A stretch of 64,000 nt of DNA from Chrysoperla carnea (GCF_905475395.1 NC_058338.1:43621935-43685934); one strand, 5' to 3'; numbered from the stretch's first letter, positions 1 to 12,212 are shown. The notes: generated from the letters alone by a model not told the origin. Made by a program: numbers and translations.

Positions 1-840
1 TAGCTTGTTTTTCTTTTTTGCGAAACGAAAAGCAAAAATGACTATGATAAGACATATATAATATACTTCACTAATATTACCGTCAGGAGAATGAACACAT
101 GTTTATTTTTTTATAATCCTTTTCTAATATCCTCTGTTCACAGCTTTTTAAATAATTAATTTATGTCACGTAAAATTTATAGTGTTCTTCTTCTTTGGCA
201 AAGATAAAATAGCTATGCGCTCTTAGACTATAATAACAAAATTATAAATATCTAATATTTGTTAAAAATTACACGATAAAAACTAAATAAACATGTTAAA
301 TTGGTCACTACGTGTGCCAATAACCAACAACAGCTGGTTTAATGTTTGTTATACATCTAAATTGTTTATAGGTAGGTTTACAATTTTAGAGGGGTTCAAA
401 TAGCATGCTCTAATGAACAAAGAACAAATGACTTTTACCATTTAAAATTGAAATAAATTGTATATAGCCATCCGCAAATTTTGACTGGCAACATAAAGAG
501 AAAAAGAGAATAAACGTGTCCGCACGAAATGATTTTTTATAATACTTAATTAGGTCTTGACATGGTCTAGTGATTAGTTTACCTAACTACTAATCACCAA
601 ATTTTATGATGTTAGACCAGGTGTTTTAGTAAATTTTTACTTTTATATACCACATGTATCCACTTTTAATGTTTTCCACATAAAACAACAATATTAAAAT
701 TCTTAGTTTTTTTTCAATTTATCTCACAAATGACGCTTGGAGTTTGTCTTTATTATTACGTTTTTATATACCCAGTATATTGAAATAGAAGCTCGACCCG
801 TGGGGAATTCCACAGTACGGCACTCATGACTAAAAACAGG
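1..840. other. AT-rich non-coding stretch
   Basis: I see no gene, tRNA or clear repeat boundary here. The open frames are short and low-complexity. Confidence 0.5.
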
Positions 841-912
841 CAAGAGAAACCAAATTGGATAAGGCGCTTTGTATGAATCAAAGAGGCCCGGGTTCGAGTC
901 CTGGTTCGAGTG
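841..912 (+). repeat. tRNA-derived relic (SINE head or tRNA pseudogene)
   Basis: A near-perfect Pol III B box (GGTTCGAGTCC) sits in a T-arm whose five stem pairs all form, counting one G-T. Upstream is a perfect 5-bp anticodon stem (CTTTG/CAAAG) around a 7-nt loop TATGAAT, and a D-arm-like AATTGGATAAGGCG. The 3' acceptor strand TTCGAGT has no matching 5' partner, and loop position 33 is A rather than T, so this is not a working tRNA. A T-rich tail follows. A tRNA-derived SINE or decayed tRNA-Arg/Ser-like gene fits best. Confidence 0.5.
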
Positions 913-2257
913 AAGCTTTTTCAATTCTCTTTAATTATTTATTTGTATTTTTTTATGCCAGTTTCAGATTTCAGATATGATATACAAAATACATAATAAA
1001 CAAAATTAAAACTTAATATTATTCCTATAGCCTGCGTTTTGCTAAACGGTACATTTTTGGACCGTGAGTCTGTTTTTCGTCATTAGCCTGCATGATATAT
1101 ATTAATTAGATATTTTATATAAAAGGCGTTTAAAACCATATCATGCCCATAAGAAAACTTGTACTTTCTAGTATTTTAATCTTCTGCTCTAAAATTTTAA
1201 CACACCCTGCGGCTTATTACTCAAGGCTAGGTTAGGTTAGAGTCGGTGTCCTGGAGTGAAATACACATAGATCCAAAGGTCCGTTGTGATAGATGATACT
1301 GAAGGTTGAAATTGTGAGAAACGTAAAAGCGTAGAAAATTTTAATTACAGGATTTTAAATCCAGTAGTGCTATAATTTTGTTTGAACAGCGAACATCTTG
1401 TCCCAAAGAGCTGTACGTGATATATTTTCTACAGTTATTATATTTCTTAAAGCTCATTTTCAAGAAAAATAAAGAAACTTTCAAGTGGTTTAAACATTTA
1501 AAAAAAAATAAATTTTTAAAATTTTGGGTACGCTTCTAAACTTTATATGAAATTTAGGGGTAACATTTATCACCCTTTCAACCGTCCTTGCAAAGCGGCT
1601 AAACTTAGTATACCTTGACATATATTTCATACATATTTACATGGTTTAAAAAAAAAACATTTGATAATGAATGAGAAATGTGGAGTAACAAATCACATGA
1701 GTCATAAAATCAAACCCTTCAAAGTGGCCATCGAATTATCAAACACCCTGCATAATAATAATACACAGAATTTTAGACCCTGAAATTGTCTCTAAATATT
1801 TTAAATTAATTTATTTGATTTTGATGGTATAAGCTGATATCCAAATGTTTGTTTCTTGGGATGTGACTCATTTTGTATAGTATTAAGTAATAAGATGAAT
1901 ATATTATTATTAAATAAGAAGTACTAACTAATCTATGCTAATATGAATCTAATAAATATTTATGAAGATCTTCATCCTACAACAAACAATTTCGTATTTC
2001 ATTACACATATGTTCATCATTCTTCTTTTAAAGGTTTTATTATCATTAAAGTCATTTTATAGATTGTTTAGAAAAAAAACTCGTGATTAGAAACGCTCCG
2101 TCGTTTAAGTCATATTTCCCCCTCATCTTATGGTTCTCACTGTTATGCTTTTTATTAAAATGTCAAAAAGAAGGGAAGGGTAAGAGCTGAAAAGTTACCA
2201 CCCTTAAAGGGCACATGTTTGATACTAACTCAACTTATATAAATATATAGGTACAAC
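913..2257. other. AT-rich non-coding stretch with repeat fragments
   Basis: It contains a short 3'-end fragment of repeat family A at about 1602-1656 (AACTTAGTATACCTTGACAT and following). It also holds a copy of a small motif at about 2071-2140: A-run, ACTCGTG, then GTCATATTTCCCCCTCAT. That motif recurs at 6185-6250 and 63475-63510. A TAGGTTAGGTTAG run is at about 1229. No gene is visible. Confidence 0.4.
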
Positions 2258-2770
2258 AATAGGGTATTATCGTTAGTCAAAAATAAATTATGAAATTTGA
2301 AAAAAGTTAAATTTATGTAAAAATATACTTAAATATTCTGATTTCGAGTCATAAAAGCACATTTTTCTTTTATAATTTTAAAATTAAAAATCGTAATTTT
2401 AAACTGTATATCACATGACTTAAAACGCGGACAAGCCCTGATGTGATGTCATATCGGTATGAACCATAGACCATCAGTGTAGGCATAGATAATATATCCA
2501 TAGATAATAAGTATTTATATTTATTATAATTAGTTGTCTATGAATATATATGTCAAACTTATTTGTTATTTGTTATTTCGTATAATGATACCGATATTAC
2601 GTCATCAAATAGGATCCCCGCGTTTTTGACAGTTTAAAAAAGGTTTAAAATTTAATTTAAGTTTTTGGAAAGAAAGCGTGTGTATTTTTCCGAAATAAAT
2701 TTTTGGTGGCTTTTTATTAGAAAAATCAACATTTTAGAGAACTTTTTCAAAAATAGTAGAATACCCTATT
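2258..2770 (+). mobile_element. MITE family B, copy 1 (full length)
   Basis: A 513-bp non-coding element bounded by perfect 11-bp terminal inverted repeats, AATAGGGTATT at the left and AATACCCTATT at the right. The interior matches a second copy at 27370-27853 (shared blocks ATTCTGATTT-GAGTCATAAAAG, GTATATCAC-TGACTTAAAAC and AAAGCGTGT-TATTTT-CCGAAAT) and an inverted third copy at 63900 to the window end. No open frame of note is present, so mobility must have depended on a transposase from elsewhere. A TA flank at each end suggests a TA-targeting (mariner-like or related) element, but the superfamily is not settled. Confidence 0.8.
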
Positions 2771-3238
2771 TTCAACTCTCTAACTTAGTTTGAAGAAACT
2801 ATGGAAAAAAAGGGAAGAAAAAATGGAAAGTTCTTACTCCCGAAAGACACTCTCTTGACATTAACTTAACTTATGTGGGTACCAGTTTTTAAGCCTCAAG
2901 CTCAGTTTGGAGGAACTGTACAAATTTGCGAGGCCATACCTAAAAACCGATAACCTAGCTTAAAAAGTACCGATTTCCAACTAACTAATTCAATTTGAAG
3001 GGCCTGTTTAAAAAAAAGAATTATTCTTAAGGAAATTCTCTCCAAGTTGCTGAAATGAGCTATTATCATCGAACTGCCTATAGCACCGATTTGCCGAGTA
3101 ACCAACCCTAGGGGGTCAAAAAAATGGCCAAAATCATCCTTACTTAATGATTGGCCCCTTGCATATAGCAAGTCAGAATACTTAGTCTGTGACTCAAAAG
3201 TTCATTTTATTACATCACACTGTACATAGATTAACAAA
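2771..3238. other. Degenerate repeat-like spacer
   Basis: The text resembles lines flanking MITE B on its other side (A-run/GGGAAGAAAAAATGG, TTAACTTAACTTAT), so the MITE may have landed in an older repeat. An 89-codon open frame on the minus strand has no recognisable domain and I do not regard it as a gene. Confidence 0.35.
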
Positions 3239-3794
3239 AACAAGTGAAAACAAACAATTGACTGAGTTAATTGTTGAAATACCATGCATAGTAAGTGTAG
3301 ATTTCTGTATCACATTACACATACAAACATGTGACACATACATAACTGATAATCAAGTATAGTACATATTATAAAATTTCCGCCTAATTGGCGCCCTGTA
3401 AACAGTGATGTTTACGAAAAATTGTTTCAAACAAAAGTTGTTTAATTTTTGATAAAGAACATTTTTTACATTTAAACTTTTGTTCTATCTCTAACGGTTT
3501 ACAAGATGGGTCCTACGGACCCAAGACCCAATTGACCTATGATGCTCATTTACGAACTTGACCTCACTTTTTACGTCCTGAGTACGCTGTAAAAATTTCA
3601 CCTCGATATCTTTTTTCGTTTTTGAGTTATCGTGTCCACATACGGACAGACGAACAACCGGAAATGGACTAATTAGGTGATTTTATGAACACCCATGACA
3701 AAATTTTTTTCCTAGCATCAATATTTTTAAGCGTTACAAACTTGGGACTAAACTTAATATACTATGTATATTTCATATATACATGGTATAAAAA
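3239..3794 (+). repeat. Repeat family A, full-length copy
   Basis: A roughly 555-bp non-coding unit. It starts CAAGTGAAAACAAACAATTG and ends TATACATGGTATAAAA. Shared landmarks in order are: TTAATTGTTGAAATACCATG; CAGTGATGTTTACGAAAAA; ATCTCTAACGGTTTACAAGA; GGGTCCTACGGACCC; CTCACTTTTTACGTCCTGAG; GAGTTATCGTGTCCAC; a GACAGACGGACA-type run; CAACCGGAAATGGACTAATT; and AAGCGTTACAAACTTGGGAC. Other copies in both orientations are listed separately. The motif ATACCATGTATA near the left end is the inverse of TATACATGGTAT at the right end. Confidence 0.9.
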
Positions 3795-5390
3795 TAATCG
3801 TTTTAAACAACTACTGTGTCTGAATAGAAGTAAATAGTGTGAAATATTGCTAAAAGCATAAGCAAGAGTTCTTTAATAACAATATTATAACACAATATTT
3901 AAAATAAACTTACATCTGTTCAAATACACTCAGTTAAATACAGGTAATAATGAAATAATATATACATTAATTGAATAAAATAAATTTATATAAATAATAA
4001 TTTAAAAATCAATAAATAATAAATAGTTAATAAATATTAATTTCACTTTCTGCATTGTTGATTGTTTTATATTTTATATATAAATAAATTGTTTGATTGC
4101 TGTTCAATTACAATGTCATTACATGCAACTATACAGCTTATGATTAATATTGGCAATTGTGAAATATTCATTTTATTCAATTTATTATAAATGTCGCGTA
4201 GGCATAAATCAATATCAGGAAATAATTATCTGATTAGACATATGCTAAATACCAACCAAGCCAAAGAGAGCAGAATGTTTAATAACTCCAACTTCCTTTA
4301 AATAGTTTGTTACATTCTAATCTGGGATGATATCCTGGATTATCTGCAATATAAAAAGTCGTAGCAAACTTGGACAGCCCAGATTTACTTCGTTCGGGAT
4401 CAGTTTCTGTATTTTGGAGGCTTATTTGGATCAACGGAGAACGATTTTCTCAGTAATCTTTAAGTGACAAGTCGGTAATCACTGAGAAAACTTAATAATA
4501 CAAGTAGTTCGATTTTAGAAAAATAAAATTTTGTAAATTAATTATTTAAAAATATTTATTTATTAATTATAATTTGTAATTCCACTCTTTTTATATATTA
4601 TAAACAACAATTGAGCTTCTTCAGTAATAATATGCTAAGCTTAGAGGAAATTGTTCGATATTCCAGTGATTCGAATAAGCTTTCAAAATACTGAAATTGA
4701 TCTAGAACTACATCTTTTCAAATTGGCTAAGATGTATTATAATCCAGATAAATATGAATTTAAAATGGCGACAGCCTTAACGGATCGATCATCGTTGACA
4801 TAAAGCAATTGTTATGGAATTCAATTGATGTTAATTACACTGTCACTATAGATCATGATGAATTGGCAATTGAAATATCTTTTTTGCTTTTATTTTATTT
4901 AAGTTAGTCGTAGGCATACATCAATTTCAGAAAATAATTATCGAATTAAATAAAAGTTATATTTTTAAATGCGTAACCCGAAAATCCTAAGAAAGTTATA
5001 TGGTACAAGGGAATGTCTTTCTCAAAGGAAAGGTATTTGAATACTCGAGTTATTCAGCGATCATATGTAAAAAATAAAGTCGTTAAAAAGCAAGTTGTTA
5101 ATAATAATAATTTGACATTTTTAGTTACCTATCAGGGATACCAAACTGACATTTTTCCAAACGGTCCTACATTCTTAAATAACTACAATCATTTTACTAT
5201 CAAATTTTCTTCTTTCAGTTTTTGCAGTTCAATTCAAAAACTATGAGCTTTTGACGTTTGTTGCTATCGTTTTGAAAGCATGTTAAATTTGAAACAATTG
5301 AAGCCAACTCACAGCTCCGTGTGTCTACTAGTTTTTGAAATATGAGTTGAAAAATTTACATGTTTTCAGAATTGTTAAAATATTGAGTCA
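3795..5390. other. AT-rich non-coding stretch
   Basis: A short hairpin TTTTCTCAGT/ACTGAGAAAA lies at about 4452-4492. Otherwise I see only A/T-rich sequence and a 77-codon open frame (5013-5246) without coding character. Confidence 0.4.
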
Positions 5391-5487
5391 TAAAAGTTCC
5401 TTATCAAAATATAAACAACTTTTGTTTGAAATTTTTCGTAAACATTATTATCTCCTCGTGAGGAGATAAATTAGGACAAAATATTGG
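5391..5487 (-). repeat. Repeat family A, short fragment
   Basis: About 95 bp match the inverted family A core (AACAACTTTTGTTTGAAA, TTTTTCGTAAACAT, AAATTAGG). In place of the usual CACGGGTAAACAG-type sequence there is an 18-bp palindrome, ATCTCCTCGTGAGGAGAT. Confidence 0.65.
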
Positions 5488-6669
5488 TGTCCATTTTCAC
5501 ACCCTCTTAAAGGGTCCAAATAACATTCCAAAACAGCCGCTTTATATGGCGTTTTGCGATTTTGTTCTTAGACTATAGGTCTTGCTCATTTAAGTGGTAA
5601 CATCACTTTGAATAACGCAGCATATGGATATAAGGCCTCCATACATCCAGGATATAAGGCTTTTTCCAAAACATTTAGTTACTTTCAAGGTTATTTTTTC
5701 AGTAGGTCAAATTTAAATAAAATTAAAAATCTAGTAATTTTATTTGCGATTTTTTGGCATGCCATGCTCTAATTCTTACATGTCTCATATTCTGTACAAA
5801 ATTCACAGCCAAAATTCACTGTCCTTGAACAATTAAAAACTAAACATATTTCTTAAAGTTTTTTTTTTTTTTCAAATAAAATAATTTTAAAATATTAAAA
5901 ATTTCAAATGACGTATTAGCGGATTATTAAAAAATTTTCTATATGAATTACACAGACAGACTTGATGGCGGACGCAGTAAGTAAATTAGATTAAAATTGT
6001 TTTAAAATGATATAAATTCTAACACTTTAACAACAAATTATAAAGTAATTTTATACGAAGTATAATCGGAAAAATTTAAACACACATGTAAGAAACGACA
6101 ACTGTTTCTTATGGCGCGATATGCGATCGTTTGTATGGAAATACATACAAACATATTTTAAACATTTATATAAATCATGTTATGAAAAAAAAAACTCGTG
6201 GGATACAGTGCTCCATCACGAAGGTCATATTTCCCCCTTATTAGATTCTTTTTATTGAATTATAATTTTTTTCTTTTCATATTTTTGAATAAATGATTCG
6301 AAACGGTCAATAAGCAATTCCTTAACACTCAATGGTCAGATTTGCAAATCGGGATAAAAATACATATTTCGAGATTAAAAAAAACGAGTATGCTTTAGAC
6401 CACACGACAAAAGTAAAACTTCTGTAGCTCCATTTTTGGTGTAGGTAAATACATGTTACAAATATAACAAATATTATTTATAAAATTGAAAATAAACACA
6501 CACACAAATTTTTATATACATATCGAACGCGGTTTAGAACGCTGAACTCCGTAATCGAAGTCCAGTGTTCTGCCACTACGCTACTGGGTATCTGTGTAAG
6601 TGTATAATATTTTATATACTTATAGTTTGACATGGATGTTATAATTTTGTTTAAATATAACTCTCTTTC
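5488..6669. other. AT-rich non-coding stretch with a tRNA-like relic
   Basis: Contains the ACTCGTG...GTCATATTTCCCCC motif at about 6185-6250 and the minus-strand tRNA-like relic at 6528-6602 listed separately. No gene is seen. Confidence 0.35.
6528..6602 (-). repeat. tRNA-derived relic (SINE-like)
   Basis: On the minus strand there is a good Pol III A box, TAGCGTAGTGGCAGAAC. It is followed by an anticodon-arm-like ACTGGACTTCGATTACGGAG with mismatched stem, and a weakened B box CGCGTTCGATATG. It does not fold as a functional tRNA. A decayed tRNA-derived SINE is the best reading. Confidence 0.4.
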
Positions 6670-6726
6670 TATCTTCACTAACTTATATCTCCCTCTCAAC
6701 TTGGGAGATATAAGTTAGTGAAGATA
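6670..6726. repeat. Perfect 24-bp inverted repeat, 9-nt loop
   Basis: Left arm 6670-6693 and right arm 6703-6726 are exact reverse complements. Pairing continues outward for several more bases (CTTTCTA/TAGAAAG) beyond a 4-nt GATA bulge. Such an intact hairpin in otherwise decayed sequence suggests a recent inverted duplication. Nothing shows that it is transcribed. Confidence 0.85.
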
Positions 6727-8174
6727 GATAGAAAGAATCACACTTTTCGTAACAAGCTTGAGCACACATTTTCGTAACATTCTAATCATACATTCTCCAG
6801 TTTATCAGTTTACTACCTAAGTAAATCGTGTCTACAGAAGTTTTACTTCAACTGTCTCTTTATTTCATTGTCGCAAAAAAACACGTAAATTTTTGTGTGG
6901 AATAATTGACTTTTTTGAGGAAAAGAATCAGAATTTGCTACAAAAAAATAGATAGTTCCATTTATCGTTTTTAAATTTTCCAATCGGTTTATGAACTTTC
7001 GGAGGAAATGCGACTTAGAAAAAAATCATTATTGCATTGAATCGAAGGAAATACGCATAAACTTTATCGATAATTATCGTAGATCAAAGTCATGAACACA
7101 GATGAATGCACTCTATTGCCCTTGACAACTTTTGGCATAAGAATTTTTCAGCAGTTAGTGTGTTTTCTTTCAATTAAATGCGAAAATGGGAAATTTTTAA
7201 ATCGCATTTCCTCCAAAAGCTAACGTTTTTCGAAAAAACGATTTAAACAAAAATTGTAAGTTTTTTAGATGATGTCAGAACATGGTGTCCTACATAAAAC
7301 TCTGCAACTGTTGTTTAAGTTGTCTTTGTTATCTTTTGATTGATTGACTACCAAACGAGATATTTATGTGTATAGATTCAAATTGCCCACCCTGTATATA
7401 AAATGTACACCGACCTCGCACCGTTTCCTTCGATGAAGTGCATAGGTCTATACTTTCGGGAAGGGGGGGGGAATGACTAAAAACTTAAAACCAAATTTAA
7501 GTGACATAACCAACATATATGTGGACGATAACTATGCGGGTAGTTAAACTGGATATATATTTTTTATAAAGTTCAGATAAATAATTTTATGACTTTAACA
7601 TTTATTTATCAAAATTTGTGTAAAAGATGATAATAAAATATATAGAGCATCTCATTCATGAACTAAGTATTCATGTTCATATTAAGGAGTTCATGAGCGG
7701 TTTAGATTTTTGTTCCTGCTAATTATTTCATCTAAACCAGACGAATCAAGTTCAATGTATAGCTCTGATCATTACGCTTTAATGTTTTTACTTTCATAGA
7801 TTACTGCCTCAATAACATATGCGTACTAGATAACAATGTCTAACAATAAAGAGGGATAAAAATATTTAACGTCTTTGTGCTGCTTTAACTGATATATAAT
7901 TTTGATAGTAAGTAATCCACATATACAATTGAAAGGACCACACTATTCAAATATCTCTTTTATCTAAAACTAATTTCAGGTGCACACAATATAGTTTATT
8001 ACTTAGAAATTTTAATCTGCTGATTGCGATAAGCGTATAATAAGTACGTGCTATACAGCGCTTGTGGCACATATGTAGATTATACGCCTCTCTTTAATGA
8101 AATGTTGGTCTTTGTTTCCTAGTATTTTTGAACTTTAAATCGGACAGTGTTTTGGTGGCATTTTAGTCAACAAG
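6727..8174. other. Non-coding stretch with transposon-like ends
   Basis: TTCGGAGGAAATGCGACTT at about 6998 and its near-inverse AAATCGCATTTCCTCC at about 7200 form an imperfect inverted pair. A CCACCCTGTATAT end at about 7387 resembles the ACAGGGTG boundaries seen at 19066 and 19204. No gene is seen. Confidence 0.35.
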
Positions 8175-8236
8175 GGTTTTTATACCATTTATATGAAATA
8201 TACCAAGGTATACTAAGTTCAGTCCCAAGTTTTCTC
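8175..8236 (-). repeat. Repeat family A, 3'-end fragment
   Basis: About 60 bp reading TTTTTATACCATTTATATG... through AAGGTATACTAAGTTCAG match the inverted terminal part of family A. Confidence 0.6.
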
Positions 8237-8633
8237 CAATTTTCTTTCTCATTTTGAATGATTAATATTTTCGAGAACTCTGTGGCATAAAAATCGCTTT
8301 CCCAAAAAAGGGAATGGTGAAAGGTCACAACTAATTTAAAAGGAGTACCGCTTTGTCTAAATGCAATTACGAACAAAATTAGCTACTCGACCCTATACAC
8401 TACAGGAGTTTTATGTTTTTTTCTTTACCTGATAAATAGTTACCGAATATCAAGCCCATTTTGACTTAGTCAAATGTTCTGTTACTCGAAAAAAGAGAAA
8501 AGTTCACTTGTTTTTAATTTTGACTTTATGGCCTAACATTAGGAACAAAACTTTGAACCTTCCCTTGAATGATTGCTGTCCACGAGCCCGAATGTCATGG
8601 AGCATTTTAAATCAAAATATTTATTAAAACACG
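8237..8633. other. Non-coding spacer between two family A copies
   Basis: A/T-rich, with no coding or structural signal that I can support. Confidence 0.35.
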
Positions 8634-9131
8634 TAAAAACAAAAAACAATTAACTGAGACAGTGTTGACTCTATCATATTACATATACATGCATGTCACA
8701 CATACATAACTAATATCCCCATATAAGACATACTTAACAATTTACGCCTAATTTGCGCCCTCGCGGGTAAACAGTGATGTTTAGGAAAAAATGTTTCAAA
8801 CAAAAGTTGGTTATTTTTTTATAAGGAATATTTTTTACATTTAAATTTTTCTTTTATCTCTAACGGTTTAGCACCCAAGACCCAATTGACCTATGTTGCT
8901 CATTTATGAACCCCACCTCACTTTTTACGTCCTGAGTACGCTATAAAAATATTCAGCTTGATATGTTTTTTCGTTTTTGAGTTATCGTGTTGAGTTATCG
9001 GACTGACTAATTAGGTGATTTTATAAACACTTATACCAAAATTTTGTTCATAGCATCAATATTTTTAAGCGTTACAAACGGGGGACTAAACTTAGTATAC
9101 CTTGCATATTACATATATGTATGGTATAAAA
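8634..9131 (+). repeat. Repeat family A, near full-length copy
   Basis: Shows the family landmarks from CAATTAACTGAG to ATGTATGGTATAAAA. The stretch between the GAGTTATCGTG block and the CTAATTAGGTGATTTTAT block is shortened, losing the GACAGACGGACA run. More diverged than the 3239 copy. Confidence 0.85.
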
Positions 9132-11988
9132 ACTTAATAAAATTCTTTGATGAATACATAAATAAATGCACATACTACAAATTAAGACATATGTCAAATT
9201 AAAATGTTTACATACAAATCATACAACCCACTTTGATCCTAAAAGATTAGTTTGTTACGTCATCAAATTAGTGATAATATAAAAGGCGGCAAAAAAATTA
9301 TAATTTGTATTTTTTTTTTTTAATATTACGTATTGTACGGAAGGCGAGAGAACAAATGATGATGATTTTGAAACTATCAGTACGTTTTGATTCATGTTTG
9401 GTTCGATTTTTTTTATCTAGTATTCATTTCGCCACAAATCTATGGATGAAAGAATTTTAAAAATCAGTTGAGTAGTGATATTCATACAAACTATCATCCC
9501 CTTTTAGGGGACGAATTTCGAAAAATCAATGACACCTATAGTATAAAATCAATATCCTTGATATGGGCCCTCTCTGACAGGTATCTGATTTTAAACAAAG
9601 TATAAAAAAAACGTTAAAAAAAATCAAAATAGGAGCTGCTATTAAGAACTTCCTAAGAATGGCTATTTTATGTATTCCTCTTTATGCGAATATATTGAAT
9701 AAACAAACATATTAAAAACGAACTAAAATGTGGACCACCCCACATATAGTACATACAAAACCAATACAATATTCAATTAGTATTGATTTTCATGATCTGA
9801 CCCATAGTTTAATATTTTTTTACAATTTTTCTTTCGATTTTATATACAAATAACACTAAACGAAATAAGTTTTCCCACAGAAATATTGGTATACTTTTAA
9901 GAAGATTTTGGGTGAAATTAATTTGATCACAAAATTGCTCAAGCACGTCACTTTTTCGATAAATTTTTTCCCTAAATTTAGACTAGAGTATTCAAATCTA
10001 CCACTGATTTCTTATTTTTTTTCCCTTGGCCTAAAATTGGATCGAGGGTAGGTCAGACGCATTTTGATTAAGGACCTACTCTAACAAAGTATAAAATTGG
10101 GTCAACCGCAAAAATTTACCACCTTTTCGAATCCTGAATTTAGCAAAGTTAGCTCAGAAGTCTGATGGTATTTTTAGGTTAAATTGACCAAAATCTAAAA
10201 GATCTATTTTGACTGTTTTCAATAACTGCATTTTTCGGCCTAAAAAATCAATTTTACGATTTTCCTTAAATGGATGATTTTGGCGGCGAAAGTGGCGATA
10301 GTCAAAAAACAAAATCGGGGTGAAACAACATAAAAACCACTATCTCTCTCGGCATACATAATATTTTTAGAGTCAACCTCTTATTTGAAAAACAAACAAA
10401 AAAATATTTTAAAAACATGATCGTATCTTTTTTTCCTCACCTCAGGGTGCAAAAAGAGCCAAAAATCGTGATCGGCGCACAAAATTGTGCAACAATACTT
10501 CCCAGGCGGCTAGGCTATTTATGAGAATGCATATACACCATTTAAAGATGATCGTTAAACAAAGTTGAAAATGAAAAATCACAACTTTATCATATTAATT
10601 CACAAATTGCAATTTATTTTCCTATCCACCCACAAAAAATAAAAGTTTATTTCAAAATCGTTATGTATACTTTTAATTATTTCGAAAAATAAAGTGACCT
10701 TAATTAGAATATATATACACTTTATTTAACACAGAGCCGAGCGTCATGTTAAAATGTATAGTGTTAATAATACAGAGTGGTTCAAAATTATGTTTCGAAA
10801 ATTTAGAAAACAGAAAACTATTAGAATCATCAAAATCTTAATTCATTCAAGTTAAAAGTATGTTCAAAAGAAAGCGCATTTGCAAAAAAATAACCGCAGT
10901 TTGGTCCGATAAAATTTCATAGCATTCGATCGAGTCGTTTCGAGTTTATTTTTTTAAATTTGTATAACTTTTTATTATACTGGAAGTTCTTTATGTGTAC
11001 CTCAAGGGTCGCACCAGACTCTATCCACGGCTTGTTTGAATTCGATAACCGTCCAGTCCCACTAATGCTTACCGAAATATAACTTTTGTGTTTTATATCG
11101 TAAATATAATTATAAATTTGAGCATTAGAGAAAAAATAGTCTTACAATAGATTCAAGTAAAATTTATTTTCTAAAACTTTGGCTACGACAAATTCTAATA
11201 AAAATTTAATATTATCTGACAAAATTTCAAATCGTTTGCATAATTATTGTTTTTTGTTTTTTTTTTTCGACGAGTTAAATAATATGTATTTTCATACACA
11301 ATGTTTTTACCATCTCCGGCCTTAGCAAATATATACATAGTTTGCTCACTCTACCTCACTTAAACCTGACAGGAATGGGATAGAGTGAGTTGAACACATT
11401 TTCTATGCACAGCTAAACAAAAAAAAATTTAGTATATAACCTATAAACAAAGACCTATAAAATATATGTAAAATTAATTAGTAACTGAGAATAAGGTTTA
11501 AAACAATATAAAAACATCAGACATCCATAATTATAAAATCCCAGAGTGCTCTTGAGTCATAAAATATGAGATTGAATTCATCATCACTTCCTACCGCTTA
11601 TTCATCACATACATTTAAAGAATATAGTCCTGTACACCCTGTACTTTTTTATTATTTGTGTACTACATATTAAATAACACAATTTATTAAAATAATTATG
11701 GGCCTCATAATTAATGATACATCATAAGATGACCATGTCCATAATAAATTGGATTCCGTAAATAGCAAAATATCCAACATCCCAAGGTTAACTTCATTAA
11801 TAAAAAACGAACAAATCTAAACCGTTTTATTTTATACAACAATTCCAAATTTTGATAATAAATGAAAACACGCGAAGTTCAACTTTAATCTTGTGTAAAG
11901 ATAAAATTTTTATATTGACTTATCAACCTTTCAACAATAACATACATAAATCATAAAAACAAACAAATTTAATGGATAAAAAGCTTAC
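9132..11988. other. AT-rich stretch; possible large intron of the 12.0-kb gene
   Basis: No exon is recognisable. If the signal-peptide exon at 11989-12046 is real, this is its downstream intron. Several lines look like degenerate transposon ends, such as ACAGAGTGGTTC at about 10770 and TACACCCTGTAC at about 11632. Confidence 0.3.
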
Positions 11989-12046
11989 CGAAAGGAAATG
12001 TACACAATACGAATATAAACAAGGGTAATAAACTTGGTCCAAACAT
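11989..12046 (-). CDS. Candidate first coding exon encoding a signal peptide (gene unidentified)
   Basis: ATG at 12046 opens 19 codons with a classic secretory leader: a short N-terminus followed by the hydrophobic core LLPLFIFVLC. The frame then meets a strong donor, TTTCG|GTAAGC, in phase 1. Phase-1 introns directly after signal peptides are common in secreted and membrane proteins. Upstream on the same strand is a TATATATATA box about 150 bp before the ATG. No convincing downstream exon was found between 1 and 11988, so the gene either has a very long first intron or continues outside the window. The match could be chance, but start, leader, donor and promoter agree. Confidence 0.45.
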
Positions 12047-12212
12047 TGTTATGGATTTACTATTATTTTTTCTGTTATAAAATCACACAAAAAAAACTAT
12101 TGTATAAAATTCACTTTCAGTTTTAAATCTGAACAATCATTAATAAATAAAACTATCTATCGGGCCACACACTTAAAAAATATCGGGAAGAAAACAATAA
12201 ATATATATATAA
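12047..12212 (-). promoter_or_regulatory. Putative TATA promoter and 5'UTR of the 12.0-kb exon
   Basis: On the minus strand TATATATATATTTATT at about 12197-12212 precedes by about 30 nt a region that could hold the transcription start. A leader of roughly 120 nt then runs to the ATG at 12046. This is inferred only from position and composition. Confidence 0.3.

Noticed and set aside
2902-3171. 89-codon minus-strand frame
   Set aside because: No domain, no splice context, and it lies in repeat-like sequence flanking a MITE.
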